In this document: piece after piece, positions 43,639-51,876 of the stretch
Layout of the letters: each line of letters opens with the position of its first letter
How positions within the stretch are numbered: position 1 is the stretch's first letter
IMG/VR virus record: IMGVR_UViG_3300030333_007172
Location: 19,194-83,193 of that record
Origin: a virus
Length of the DNA stretch: 64,000 nucleotides
Direction: 5' to 3' (one strand)
The notes under the pieces: model-generated
What the model saw: only the letters and a program-made list of their open reading frames with translations
Told to the model about the DNA's origin: nothing
Databases searched by the model: none
Program-made: the position numbers and the translations under genes

Positions 43639-43831
43639 GATAACTTACTATCCACGCACATATATTTTTAACTAGTAGTTGATTCATAAGCTCAATTGCT
43701 TGTTCTTCTGAATCATATGGCCCGTCTGCGCTCATTTTGTTCGCAGTATCTTCATAGCGGTGAACAAAATACAAAATTCTATTCGATTTCGATTGACCCG
43801 CTGCTATGTAGGTTCTCTTCGGCTTCTTCAT
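43631..43831 (-). CDS. Small protein of unknown function
   Basis: A 66-residue protein (MKKPKRTYIAAGQSKSNRIL) that overlaps the preceding gene by 53 bases and the next by 8. A helix-like stretch EEQAIELMNQLLVKN follows. Function unknown. Confidence 0.5.
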   Translation of the reverse strand: MKKPKRTYIAAGQSKSNRILYFVHRYEDTANKMSADGPYDSEEQAIELMNQLLVKNICAWIVSYRG

Positions 43832-44012
43832 TTATATCATAAATAGCACTTCCTGATGTTATGATATCGTAAGTTTTTAGTTTTTTGTTATAAACTACTT
43901 TTTGTTTGTCTTTTAAATCTAAAATTTTTCGTTGTCGTGTATTGACATTAATAATTTCAATAGTGGCCGTCAATCTTCGATGATTTCTAGATTTTTTTCT
44001 TCTGCGTCCCAT
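43779..44012 (-). CDS. Small basic protein, unknown
   Basis: A 77-residue protein with a very basic start (MGRRRKKSRNHRRLTATIEI) and an acidic end. The ATG overlaps the stop of the preceding small membrane protein (TAATG). A nucleic-acid-binding role is possible from charge. Confidence 0.55.
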   Translation of the reverse strand: MGRRRKKSRNHRRLTATIEIINVNTRQRKILDLKDKQKVVYNKKLKTYDIITSGSAIYDINEEAEENLHSSGSIEIE

Positions 44013-44164
44013 TATAATCTAAGTTTTGGCGAATCTATTATGGTAGCAGTTATTGTCGCTAATAAGGTTATTGCTGTAAACTCAAAACCAAAAATTCCGT
44101 AAAGAATCCATCCTCCTAAAATTACAGTTGTATACTTCCATACTTTTCCAAATGTAAATAACAT
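44012..44164 (-). CDS. 50-residue double-helix membrane protein
   Basis: It starts MLFTFGKVWKYTTVILGGWI. Two hydrophobic stretches make two membrane helices (YTTVILGGWILYGIFGF; TAITLLATITATI). Both ends are TAATG-coupled to neighbours, which argues that it is translated. A holin-like or other inner-membrane role is possible. Confidence 0.65.
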   Translation of the reverse strand: MLFTFGKVWKYTTVILGGWILYGIFGFEFTAITLLATITATIIDSPKLRL

Positions 44165-44460
44165 TAATTAAATCCTAAATCTAATATCTCTTCTTTGTCT
44201 ATTAATACAATTTCATTTGCGTCTACATAAATCATAACTCTTCCCTGCTCATCTTCTTCGTCGCTAACAATATATCCCTTTGTTCCTCTGCTGATTCTTA
44301 TCATTGTTTTGGTATTTGGCTGATAACACCAAATATAGCCTGAACCACGTATAAAAATTTCTGGGATTAGGTCCCCATCTTCTTCTGTGATTTTACCAGC
44401 TATCTGTTTTAATAGCTTTTTAAAAAAGTTTTTGTCGTATGTTATATTCTGTGACATCAT
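44164..44460 (-). CDS. Small protein, unknown
   Basis: A 98-residue protein with a helical start (NFFKKLLKQIAGKI) and a beta-rich acidic end (GRVMIYVDANEIVLID). It is coupled to the membrane protein at 44164. Function unknown. Confidence 0.55.
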   Translation of the reverse strand: MMSQNITYDKNFFKKLLKQIAGKITEEDGDLIPEIFIRGSGYIWCYQPNTKTMIRISRGTKGYIVSDEEDEQGRVMIYVDANEIVLIDKEEILDLGFN

Positions 44461-44495
44461 TGTAACTAGATGCCCACATATGGTTCAAACACGTA

Positions 44496-44825
44496 TCATC
44501 CTTGAAAGTACTTAGATAATGCTAGCGCGGTGGCCATCAAAAACTGAACTACTGCAAAAATAGTGATAGCTTTTGTCTTAAAAGTCTTTAAATCCTCAAT
44601 TTCTTGTATGGCTGTTTTTAATTGTGTTGGAGAAGCAATTTCATCAATTTTTTCTTTCCACTCTTTGAGATCTTGAACTCGATCTTCTTTTGCCTTTAGT
44701 TCAGTCAATTGATTTTTAACATCTTGAAGCTCTGTTCTGAGTCCTTCAATTCCGTTAGCTAAAGTCTCTAGTTGTTGTAAAACTAATCGAGAATATTGAT
44801 CCCAACTTGCATCGCCTTGTGACAT
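44496..44825 (-). CDS. Coiled-coil protein with C-terminal membrane helix
   Basis: A 109-residue protein: MSQGDASWDQYSRLVLQQLE, a long heptad-repeat coiled coil (about 20-80), and a hydrophobic C-terminal helix (TIFAVVQFLMATALALS). This build is common in phages for membrane-anchored helper proteins. Holin-like or lysis-associated functions are possible. Confidence 0.6.
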   Translation of the reverse strand: MSQGDASWDQYSRLVLQQLETLANGIEGLRTELQDVKNQLTELKAKEDRVQDLKEWKEKIDEIASPTQLKTAIQEIEDLKTFKTKAITIFAVVQFLMATALALSKYFQG

Positions 44826-44873
44826 ATTTTATCCTCCCAACACTTTATTAACTAGTAAGCAGACCTATCAAAA

Positions 44874-45563
44874 CTAACACCTAATTTCTTTTAGTCGGTA
44901 CTCGTTTTCAAATTTCTCCACTTTATAAATTACTAGTTCAAAATTATCAGGTTTAATTGAATTAATTTTTTTGTTATCGCAAACATGATTTAGAACATCT
45001 TGAATATTTTTATCAGAATCTTCGTAATACTCTATGCGAGAAACATTAGATTTGCCGTTTGGCATAATTTTGTTACTTAAAAGTCTGGCAATTATTTTAC
45101 CTTTTGACTTTCCTTCAGAGGCCATCGGTCGAACATTATTGCTATCTATGCCAATTTCATCTAAATATTTCATTATTGGCATTATAGCATCACCACGGCG
45201 CGCTGTTAAAATATATGTTTTAGAGTTCTGAGGAAAGTTACGCATTATGTCTGTTACAGCGGTAATTTCTTCAGGCTCTTTAACAACAGCAAAATCACTT
45301 AAATCAATTTGATATCCAAGTTTTTGCAAATCTTTTACAGGGTCAAACGTTTCAATGCCTTCTTTTGCTGCAGCTTGGGTCATATACTCTTCAAATTCTT
45401 TTTGGTCACTCAGGGTCGCCGCCGAACCGTCAGGCGCTTTCACACGCGTCTCAGAGCGTGTATGGGCTATTGTCTCATCAAAGTCAAAGATGCGAAGCGT
45501 GGTGATAGGTTCTTCTAGCTCTTCTCGTACAAATTCTCGCCAATTTTCAAGTAGGAGTTTCAC
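44874..45563 (-). CDS. HAD-family enzyme with capsid-targeting N-terminus
   Basis: A 229-residue HAD protein. The preferred start is GTG at 45563, giving (M)KLLLENWREFVREELEEP, the same opening as three genes further upstream; the codon overlaps the preceding stop as GTGA. IFDFDETIAHT is the catalytic DxD motif, and TYILTARRGDAI is motif II. The N-terminal peptide resembles T4 capsid-targeting sequences, cut at an LxE-like site. Enzyme substrate unknown. Confidence 0.7.
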   Translation of the reverse strand: MKLLLENWREFVREELEEPITTLRIFDFDETIAHTRSETRVKAPDGSAATLSDQKEFEEYMTQAAAKEGIETFDPVKDLQKLGYQIDLSDFAVVKEPEEITAVTDIMRNFPQNSKTYILTARRGDAIMPIMKYLDEIGIDSNNVRPMASEGKSKGKIIARLLSNKIMPNGKSNVSRIEYYEDSDKNIQDVLNHVCDNKKINSIKPDNFELVIYKVEKFENEYRLKEIRC

Positions 45564-45649
45564 CTGCAATTGCCTTCACATTTTTTAGCATTCCAACAAC
45601 TACAACTGCAGCTGCAACAACATTGTCCAAAACAAATTTCTGCTAACAT
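45560..45649 (-). CDS. 29-residue cysteine-rich peptide
   Basis: The frame begins at 45649 (MLAEICFGQC) and has nine Cys in 29 residues, at positions 6, 10, 11, 12, 14, 16, 18, 24 and 28. The stop overlaps the HAD GTG start (GTGA), a pattern typical of translational coupling. It could be metallothionein-like or a disulfide-rich peptide. No ribosome site is obvious. It lies 22 bases after the hydrolase stop. Confidence 0.5.
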   Translation of the reverse strand: MLAEICFGQCCCSCSCSCWNAKKCEGNCR

Positions 45650-45671
45650 TAATGCATAATGACGTAAGCTT

Positions 45672-46253
45672 TTAAGTATTAGCTTCATTTACAAGTTTCT
45701 CCTTTTGTTCCTTAGATAGTTCAACTCCAGACTCTGGGCTATTTTTATATTTTAAAATATTAACGTGCTTTGCTCCGTCAAACACAAAAAGCGGCATGCC
45801 TGTTCTTAAAGATAATTCAGCGCTGTGCCATAAAGGTACGAATTCGTCCGCTGTTCCATGTATGATAACACCATTAGAGAATGTTGGATTTTCAATGCCG
45901 TTAACCCACCCACGCTTCCATGCCGGCGCTACAAAAGTTACCCTAGGCTGATGGGCTGATTTAGATAGTGCAGCCAGCGCAACGGCTCCTCCGCGACTGT
46001 AAGCTATAAGATGTTCTGGCTTCACATTGTTAAGAAATTCGACAGCTTCAATTATATCTTCGTGATCGTGGTTAATTCCTCGGTCGTTTGTAAATTGAGG
46101 ACAACCTTCTTCGCCGGCTTCCCACTGATTGTCGTTGGGCGGAGTATCACACTGTGGAGATACGCGCATTTGTGTTGGATTCATTTTATACCCGTGAAAT
46201 GCGGCCGGGGCTTCTTTTAAATACTTTCGCCAATTTTCAAATAAGTGTTTCAT
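45672..46253 (-). CDS. Alpha/beta-hydrolase with capsid-targeting N-terminus
   Basis: A 193-residue protein starting at 46253 (MKHLFENWRKYLKEAPAAFH); upstream in-frame codons overlap the previous gene. The leader ends YLKE/A, a good match to the T4 prohead protease consensus. IAYSRGGAVALAAL gives a GxSxGG-type nucleophile, GTADEFVP the acid, and GAKHVNI the base of a Ser-Asp-His triad. It could be an esterase or peptidase delivered into the host. Substrate unknown. Confidence 0.75.
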   Translation of the reverse strand: MKHLFENWRKYLKEAPAAFHGYKMNPTQMRVSPQCDTPPNDNQWEAGEEGCPQFTNDRGINHDHEDIIEAVEFLNNVKPEHLIAYSRGGAVALAALSKSAHQPRVTFVAPAWKRGWVNGIENPTFSNGVIIHGTADEFVPLWHSAELSLRTGMPLFVFDGAKHVNILKYKNSPESGVELSKEQKEKLVNEANT

Positions 46254-46692
46254 AAGTCTTTCCAAATATTTCTCGACCGACGACTCCGTAATCACCGGGA
46301 CCATATTGTACTAGATAGTCGCCCGGATCGCCTTGGAGTAAATCGTCTGACCAAGATACTTTTACCTGAAATGGTTCCGACATCTCTTTAGCGAATACTG
46401 GTATGTTCTTTTTGGAAGCTGTGCCGTCGCCTAAATCATCATATGTTTGTGCAAACTTTTCTGCAGGAATGGGCCACTGTTCACCTTCGGTGCCGGTCAT
46501 GATTGCATCGCCGGCTTTCGCACCAACCGGTCCCTCCTTGGTTTCGATAGTTTCATCAGCCTTAGCATATCTAAATTCTAGCGGAATAGGTTTTTTCGCA
46601 GTCTGAAACCCGTCTTGCGATAAATCCGGGTTGTCGTCTAATCCGATGGTCTCTGTCAAATACTTCCGCCAATTTTCAAATAAGTGTTTCAT
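46237..46692 (-). CDS. Unknown protein with capsid-targeting N-terminus
   Basis: A 151-residue protein. The first 14 residues (MKHLFENWRKYLTE) match those of its neighbour base for base over most of the coding repeat, and end LTE/T. The rest has a beta-rich core (GDAIMTGTEGEQWPI; PGDYLVQYGPGDYGVV). No family is recognised. It overlaps the hydrolase gene by 17 bases and the kinase gene by 4 (ATGA). Confidence 0.65.
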   Translation of the reverse strand: MKHLFENWRKYLTETIGLDDNPDLSQDGFQTAKKPIPLEFRYAKADETIETKEGPVGAKAGDAIMTGTEGEQWPIPAEKFAQTYDDLGDGTASKKNIPVFAKEMSEPFQVKVSWSDDLLQGDPGDYLVQYGPGDYGVVGREIFGKTYETLI

Positions 46693-47705
46693 TTAAACAT
46701 AAATAGTCCAAGATCTGTAATCACAAAGTCTTTTGTGCCAGGACGCACCATCACATTTCCTGAGTGAACATCTTTGGGTTCCCACTTATGATCTCGCATA
46801 AAGTGCTTCATGGCACGAATTAGATTTTGGGCCTCTGGAAAGTTTCTTGTTACTTTATCTGTGTGTTTTCCATATTGACTATATGACGCATCGCCAGCGT
46901 GAATAGGTACAATTTGTTTATCAAAAAGTTCTTCGTACGCTTCAAGCAAAGTATTTTTTAGTGCCCATGGAAGTGAATCATAATATCCAGGATCTCGTTT
47001 TAAATATTTCATAGATTCTTCAACAGTTATATCAGCGAGTTTCTCGGGGGCTGATGTTTCTTCAATGCTTTTTTCCATAATTCTTTTAATAACTGCGTTT
47101 GGTACATTTTGTAAAATTTGGTTATAAACTTCTTGATTTCCTTGTCTTAATAACAAACTTTCGTAAAGTCCAATGCTTACTAATTCATAAACAGCTTCTG
47201 GGTCTTTTATTATTGTAGCATATTTTTTTTCACGTGGCAACTCTATATCATCAATATTTAATCGAAACAGATCTGACTTTACTCTGTCTGGCATGTTTTC
47301 GAGTAATTCCATAAATATAAAATAGTCTTTTACGGTTTCATGAATATTGTACACATCGGGCAGATACTTTGCCCACCGATCTTCAATTGAACTTTTGTTG
47401 TTCATAGCAAACTCGTAATTTTGAAATTCTCGTTTTGATAATCGAGGACCTCCGTAAAGCGCCTTGGTCACAACTTTTAACGCTAACCTTTCGCCGGTCT
47501 CTTTGTTTTCAACTAAGTAAACATCGCCCATCTGACCGCTTCCTAATTTCTTATCGAGATAGTATCCAAGTTCTGAGACTGTTTCTTTAATGCGTTCATA
47601 CTTTTCAGCTTCTACTTTATTCCAAGTTTTACCTTCCATGTCAAACATAGGTCCATCAAGATTCTCTAATAGATACTTTCGCCAATTTTCAAGTATAAGC
47701 TTCAT
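46689..47705 (-). CDS. Protein kinase with capsid-targeting N-terminus
   Basis: A 338-residue protein. After the leader MKLILENWRKYLLE (LLE/N) come a Gly loop GSGQMG (55-60), K77 in LALKVV, a catalytic loop KDVHSGNV with D312 and N317, and a metal-binding DLG (D331). This is a Ser/Thr-kinase-like fold. It has about 160 residues between the hinge and catalytic loop and ends seven residues after DLG, so the usual activation segment and C-lobe are absent or rearranged. If packaged and injected, it could phosphorylate host proteins at once, as T7 gp0.7 does after synthesis. Confidence 0.75.
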   Translation of the reverse strand: MKLILENWRKYLLENLDGPMFDMEGKTWNKVEAEKYERIKETVSELGYYLDKKLGSGQMGDVYLVENKETGERLALKVVTKALYGGPRLSKREFQNYEFAMNNKSSIEDRWAKYLPDVYNIHETVKDYFIFMELLENMPDRVKSDLFRLNIDDIELPREKKYATIIKDPEAVYELVSIGLYESLLLRQGNQEVYNQILQNVPNAVIKRIMEKSIEETSAPEKLADITVEESMKYLKRDPGYYDSLPWALKNTLLEAYEELFDKQIVPIHAGDASYSQYGKHTDKVTRNFPEAQNLIRAMKHFMRDHKWEPKDVHSGNVMVRPGTKDFVITDLGLFMFK

Positions 47706-48172
47706 TAGTCCCCACCGTATGTAATATATAGTTTCTCTTCGTTACTATAGTCATCGTATTCAATAGGCTGTACTTTATATTCTTCAGTTCTAGGATATTT
47801 GTTCTTTACTTTTTCGCTTATTGGAATAGCTTCACCATCACCATCAATTCTTACAAATGTCATATCTGTAGTTAATACAGTTTTTTGTGAGCCGTTATAA
47901 ACACTGTGTCTGCGTGCTTCTAATCGTATAATAATCGAGCGATTGCCTACACCCTTTACCTCACCATAAATTTTTATGATTTGTCCAGGACGCACAGGCT
48001 TGTTAAAAACTACTTCTGATATTCTTTTTGTTACCATACGTGGCGTATCGCATGCTTGACACGCAAATATAGCACCGGCCTCATCTAGCCAAGATAACAT
48101 TGTTCCACCAAACAAGTTTCCATGATAACCAATATTTGCAGCCTTGCAAAAATGAGTAGAAATAAGTTCCAT
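47705..48172 (-). CDS. Acyl-CoA thioesterase, YciA-like hotdog
   Basis: A 155-residue protein. HGNLFGGTMLSWLDEAGAIFA (17-37) is the hotdog active-site helix with D30, and the following KRISEVVFNKPVRPGQII matches YciA/acyl-CoA thioesterases. It hydrolyses acyl-CoA to free acid and CoA. It is rare in phages. It directly precedes the kinase gene and overlaps its start by one base. Confidence 0.8.
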   Translation of the reverse strand: MELISTHFCKAANIGYHGNLFGGTMLSWLDEAGAIFACQACDTPRMVTKRISEVVFNKPVRPGQIIKIYGEVKGVGNRSIIIRLEARRHSVYNGSQKTVLTTDMTFVRIDGDGEAIPISEKVKNKYPRTEEYKVQPIEYDDYSNEEKLYITYGGD

Positions 48173-48181
48173 ATTTATATC

Positions 48182-50632
48182 CTAAATAAAACGGCTCCAG
48201 CGTTCTCCAAGATCTTTTAGGTTATCCCAGCTGCGTTCTTTTTCAGGTGCTGCATCCGTAAGGTTTACATTGTTTCTTTGCGCTTCTTCACGTAGAGCGT
48301 CCAAGAATGCCTTTGCAATTTCGTCTTCATCATCCATCTCACCGGTAACTAATTCATAGAACTGGTCTACGGCGCTGTCAGGAGAGTCTGAGTCGACTTT
48401 GAAAGAGATTTGGTAGCGAATTTCTCCGCCAACTTCTACGGCGCTTTTATCGCGAATAGAGAGCCAATATTCACTGTCTGTGTCTTCTCTTGCGGGCCCA
48501 GTAAGAAAGCCTCTAAGACGAAGCGCGAATTCTCTTCTGTCAATTAAATCGAAAAGAATTCTCGGCTCAATACCTAAAGCTTCTGGATCAAAATCATATT
48601 CAATCGTGGCCCATGACTCGTAAGACTCTTCATAATCTCCATCATAATCCACATACCAATAATATGAACCAACCTCATTATTTTCAATTTTTCTAGCGAG
48701 ATCCATGTATACGCCACCTGACATCACACCTTCGCGCTTAAAGAACTGTTCCGCAATTTCTTGAAACGCATTGCGTTTATCATCAATAGCTGTATCAACA
48801 TTTGAACACATCTCATTAAATCCACTAGGATCAAAAACGATTTCTCCTGCAGCAATATCTGGATGTTGGAGATTTATATTACATCCCCATCGAACTATAT
48901 TGTCGCTTTTCTTGTTTATAAATCCAGAATCAGCATCAAGAAGATCTCCATAGTATTCATTAATTTCGGCTGCTACATACATTCCAGTTGGATACGAATT
49001 AGGAAGCTGTGTCCATTCATCAAGATCCCAATCAATGATTACCCTTGCAGAAGTATCAATATAAAATCCGCCATCATAATCTTCTTCAACGCGAAAATCT
49101 ACTTCTGTAGCTGCATAACGTTCGTTCCATTCGTTTTTGATATCTTCGCACTCTTCTTCCCACTGTGCACTTATATCACCTATCCAGTCGGCAGGTAGAT
49201 TGTCTTCGGTCTCTGTGTTTTGTCGTACTTGACCTGTAAAGTTTTCTTTTGGTTCACCTGTTAATTGCATTAACAATTCTTGGCGGCCTGAAAAATAACG
49301 AGTATCTTCATGAGAACCACCAAAAATCATAAAGTCATCTAAATCGATTTTACCACCAGAGCGAGGCAAGTTAGAAATTGTTTCTTCTTGATTTTCTCTC
49401 GCCCAACTTACGATCCTGTTAGTTATACCAGGGATTCCAGCGCCATAGACGCGTTTCTCGGGCACTGCAATTTCAGTTCCATCATCTTCACCGGCATCAT
49501 ATTTTTCCCAGTCGAAAAAGCGCATTTGGCGAAGTCTAAGGCGAGAAACTGGTTTCAAATCTGTTGACAATCCAATATGACTTCCGCGAGTTTCATCAGC
49601 AAATATTTCACCTTCTTGAATTTCTTGCTCAGCACTGTCAATATTACTTGTGTTGGTAGCGCTTAAAAGCTCGTCAGTTTCAACAACGTATGCTACAGCA
49701 CCGTGTCCTTGAGCTTCTGCTACTGCACATTTGTAATAACTTTGCATGCCTCCACCACGACTTGGTGGAGTGTGACACGAAATAATGTTATTAAAATCAG
49801 CCATTCGTAAAACGTCTACTGGATCTCGTGTAATAATAATAGAGTATTGGTCATTTCTAAGGTTATCAATATTATCTTTGATATATCCTGCATTTTTTTG
49901 CCAATATTCTGTTAAATCTTTAAGTATCTTTGTGTTTTCGGGCATAGCACGTGCTTTAACATCTCCTGCGTACATATCTAATTGAGAATGTAATTGATAG
50001 TATCTTTTTACTTCGCTCTCATCTAAAGCTTCTTGAACGTAATCTCCAGTAAATTGTCTTGGAGACGTCACGTGCTGTAATCCGTTTTCATGGGCCCATG
50101 ATAATACTTTTGTGTTTAGATCGTTTAGTTTTGAAGCTAAATCATATAATTTTGCAAGAAACTTACCAATTTTCATTTGAATTTTACGCGTTCTGTCAGC
50201 TTTCCATTCATTACCCATTATTCTTGCAGTCGAAGCTTCAATTGATTGGTCTTTAAACTCTCTGGTGCCAGAAACCATACCTTTTTCCCAATCTATATCG
50301 TATCCCATTTCAGATGTGAGGAAACTTACAAACTGTCCAAGCTCTGATTCTGTTTCAAGAGTTGGAAAATCAATAACGACTCGTGTTTTTCCATCAAAAA
50401 GCTTGTTAAAAGCAAGATCTTCGCCTTTCATATCTTCTAAGACATCTTCAATTGCTGCATATTCGCCCTGTGTAATTTCGCGAAGGACTGTTTCTTCCAT
50501 GGGAACACAATTGGGAACCATGCGGTCCCCTTTTTTCTTCATGCCAACTTGTTTATAGCCGTCCCAGCATTTTTCTTGCAGAACTTGTAATAATTTTGTA
50601 GCTTGATTTAAAATTTCTTCATCAGAACGCAT
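48182..50632 (-). CDS. Large protein of unknown function
   Basis: An 816-residue acidic protein. Near residue 20, CWDGYKQVGMKKKGDRMVPNC is a conserved phage Cys/Lys block, followed by an amphipathic segment (EETVLREITQGEYAAIEDVL). From about 264 to 322 it has IIITRDPVDVLRMADFNNIISCHT and later YYKCAVAEAQGHGAVAYVV, a block known from other phages but not functionally defined. Several acidic and aromatic repeats follow. It may be packaged, as its neighbours appear to be, or act as an enzyme on host nucleic acid. I cannot name it. Confidence 0.6.
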   Translation of the reverse strand: MRSDEEILNQATKLLQVLQEKCWDGYKQVGMKKKGDRMVPNCVPMEETVLREITQGEYAAIEDVLEDMKGEDLAFNKLFDGKTRVVIDFPTLETESELGQFVSFLTSEMGYDIDWEKGMVSGTREFKDQSIEASTARIMGNEWKADRTRKIQMKIGKFLAKLYDLASKLNDLNTKVLSWAHENGLQHVTSPRQFTGDYVQEALDESEVKRYYQLHSQLDMYAGDVKARAMPENTKILKDLTEYWQKNAGYIKDNIDNLRNDQYSIIITRDPVDVLRMADFNNIISCHTPPSRGGGMQSYYKCAVAEAQGHGAVAYVVETDELLSATNTSNIDSAEQEIQEGEIFADETRGSHIGLSTDLKPVSRLRLRQMRFFDWEKYDAGEDDGTEIAVPEKRVYGAGIPGITNRIVSWARENQEETISNLPRSGGKIDLDDFMIFGGSHEDTRYFSGRQELLMQLTGEPKENFTGQVRQNTETEDNLPADWIGDISAQWEEECEDIKNEWNERYAATEVDFRVEEDYDGGFYIDTSARVIIDWDLDEWTQLPNSYPTGMYVAAEINEYYGDLLDADSGFINKKSDNIVRWGCNINLQHPDIAAGEIVFDPSGFNEMCSNVDTAIDDKRNAFQEIAEQFFKREGVMSGGVYMDLARKIENNEVGSYYWYVDYDGDYEESYESWATIEYDFDPEALGIEPRILFDLIDRREFALRLRGFLTGPAREDTDSEYWLSIRDKSAVEVGGEIRYQISFKVDSDSPDSAVDQFYELVTGEMDDEDEIAKAFLDALREEAQRNNVNLTDAAPEKERSWDNLKDLGERWSRFI

Positions 50633-50633
50633 A

Positions 50634-51872
50634 TTATTCCTTCATTGATTTAGAGCCACGACATTTCCACTTTTTACGCGAAAGATCGTTTGCGCAAGGT
50701 GGATTTTTACATTTTTTAATCTTAGCAGAACGTGCGCAGTACGCATCTCCCTTCTTTGTGCCGGGTCTAATGCGGTCACCACCGCCTTTTGCTTGCCCTT
50801 TCTGTCCAAATGAACGACATTTGCCGTTTACACGCTTAGCAAAACGCTTTCCTTTAGATGGTTTGCATGGTTTTTTCTTTTTTTCGCCTAAAACAGCTGC
50901 ATGCTCTTCATCGCCTTCGCGATACATGCCAAATCTTTCTTCTGCCGTTTCCCAGCCTTTCATATACTCTAAATTATCTGGTTCTGCTGGCTTAGACATG
51001 CCCGATTGCCAATCTTTGTAGCCACGCATCACATCTTTAGAGCTAGATTCAGTTAAAACTTCATATAATTCGTTCTGAAGCATGATTTCTACGCTTTCTT
51101 TTTTAGAATTTCCCCAATTTTTAGCGCCAACCTTGCGACATTTTACTAAAGCTCCCGAAGCGTATGCACTTGGCCAAACTTTATAACGAGATCTTACCTT
51201 GTGATAACATGCATCTTTTTTACCAGAAGACTTCTTCTTTTTTTTCTTCTTTTTCTTTTCATCAAGAACTGCTTCAAGCTCTTCTCTAACCATAACAATT
51301 AACTTTTCGTTATCTTTACCATAAGTTTTGCAAGGATCTTGTCCACATCCACAATTCATACCTTCAGAAACTGCCTCTTCTTCTTTTAGTTCCTTATCGT
51401 CTGTTTGATCTAAAAGTTTTTTAATACGATCTGACTGACTTTTATGCATTTTCGATGCGCCGGCCAATTCATCAGAAATCTTTTCAAGTTCTTTTTCTTG
51501 CTCTTTTGTGTGAGCTTCAGTCATAACTATCTCTAATTCCTCTCTGACAATTTGTGAAAGTTTCATTGATATCTCCTCGTTTTTTTTCTTCTTAGCTTTT
51601 TTGCCCCATGACTTGCCTTTACCTCTTTCTTTACAGGCTCCAGGAGTAGGTCGACATGCAGGATACTTTTTTCTTTTTTCACCACCAGAACGTCCACATG
51701 ATTTGTAGCCGCCTTTTCCATCAGGTGCATTGCAATCAACCCAGCCTTTTTTCTTACCTTTGGCGCCTTTGCGTCCAAACCAGTCTCTGAGAGATGATTC
51801 TTTGCTGGATTCAGTGCCGGCTTTTTTACGTTTTTTACGTTTTTCGTCTAAATTTCCGTAAAGATCATTCAT
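50634..51872 (-). CDS. Cys/Lys-rich modular protein with three helical spacer repeats
   Basis: A 412-residue protein starting at 51872 (MNDLYGNLDEKRKKRKKAG), placed four bases after the lipoprotein stop with GGAAG in front. Cys/Lys modules (GWVDCNAPDGKGGYKSCGRS, DACYHKVRSRYKVWPSAYAS, CKPSKGKRFAKRVNGKCRSF) resemble DUF5872-type and related phage zinc- or DNA-binding modules. Between them stand three helical segments, SQIVREELEIVMTE, IVMVREELEAVLDE and IMLQNELYEVLTE, each ending in an LxE-like site. A stretch RGYKDWQSGMSKP...YMKGWETAEERF resembles RMF/CrpP. This fits a polyprotein cut into several basic peptides. Confidence 0.65.
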   Translation of the reverse strand: MNDLYGNLDEKRKKRKKAGTESSKESSLRDWFGRKGAKGKKKGWVDCNAPDGKGGYKSCGRSGGEKRKKYPACRPTPGACKERGKGKSWGKKAKKKKNEEISMKLSQIVREELEIVMTEAHTKEQEKELEKISDELAGASKMHKSQSDRIKKLLDQTDDKELKEEEAVSEGMNCGCGQDPCKTYGKDNEKLIVMVREELEAVLDEKKKKKKKKKSSGKKDACYHKVRSRYKVWPSAYASGALVKCRKVGAKNWGNSKKESVEIMLQNELYEVLTESSSKDVMRGYKDWQSGMSKPAEPDNLEYMKGWETAEERFGMYREGDEEHAAVLGEKKKKPCKPSKGKRFAKRVNGKCRSFGQKGQAKGGGDRIRPGTKKGDAYCARSAKIKKCKNPPCANDLSRKKWKCRGSKSMKE

Positions 51873-51876
51873 AACG

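Larger units (their letters stand above)
45535..47705 (-). repeat. Four near-identical 5-prime coding repeats (ENWRKYL box)
   Basis: The first 26-30 bases of four genes are nearly identical. The copies lie at 45535-45563, 46226-46253, 46667-46692 and 47680-47705. Each encodes K-(H/L)-(L/I)-(F/L)-ENWR-(K/E)-(Y/F)-(L/V). The second and third copies match base for base over CGCCAATTTTCAAATAAGTG (plus strand) and the start codon. The genes that follow are unrelated, so this is a mobile or duplicated targeting module. Confidence 0.8.
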
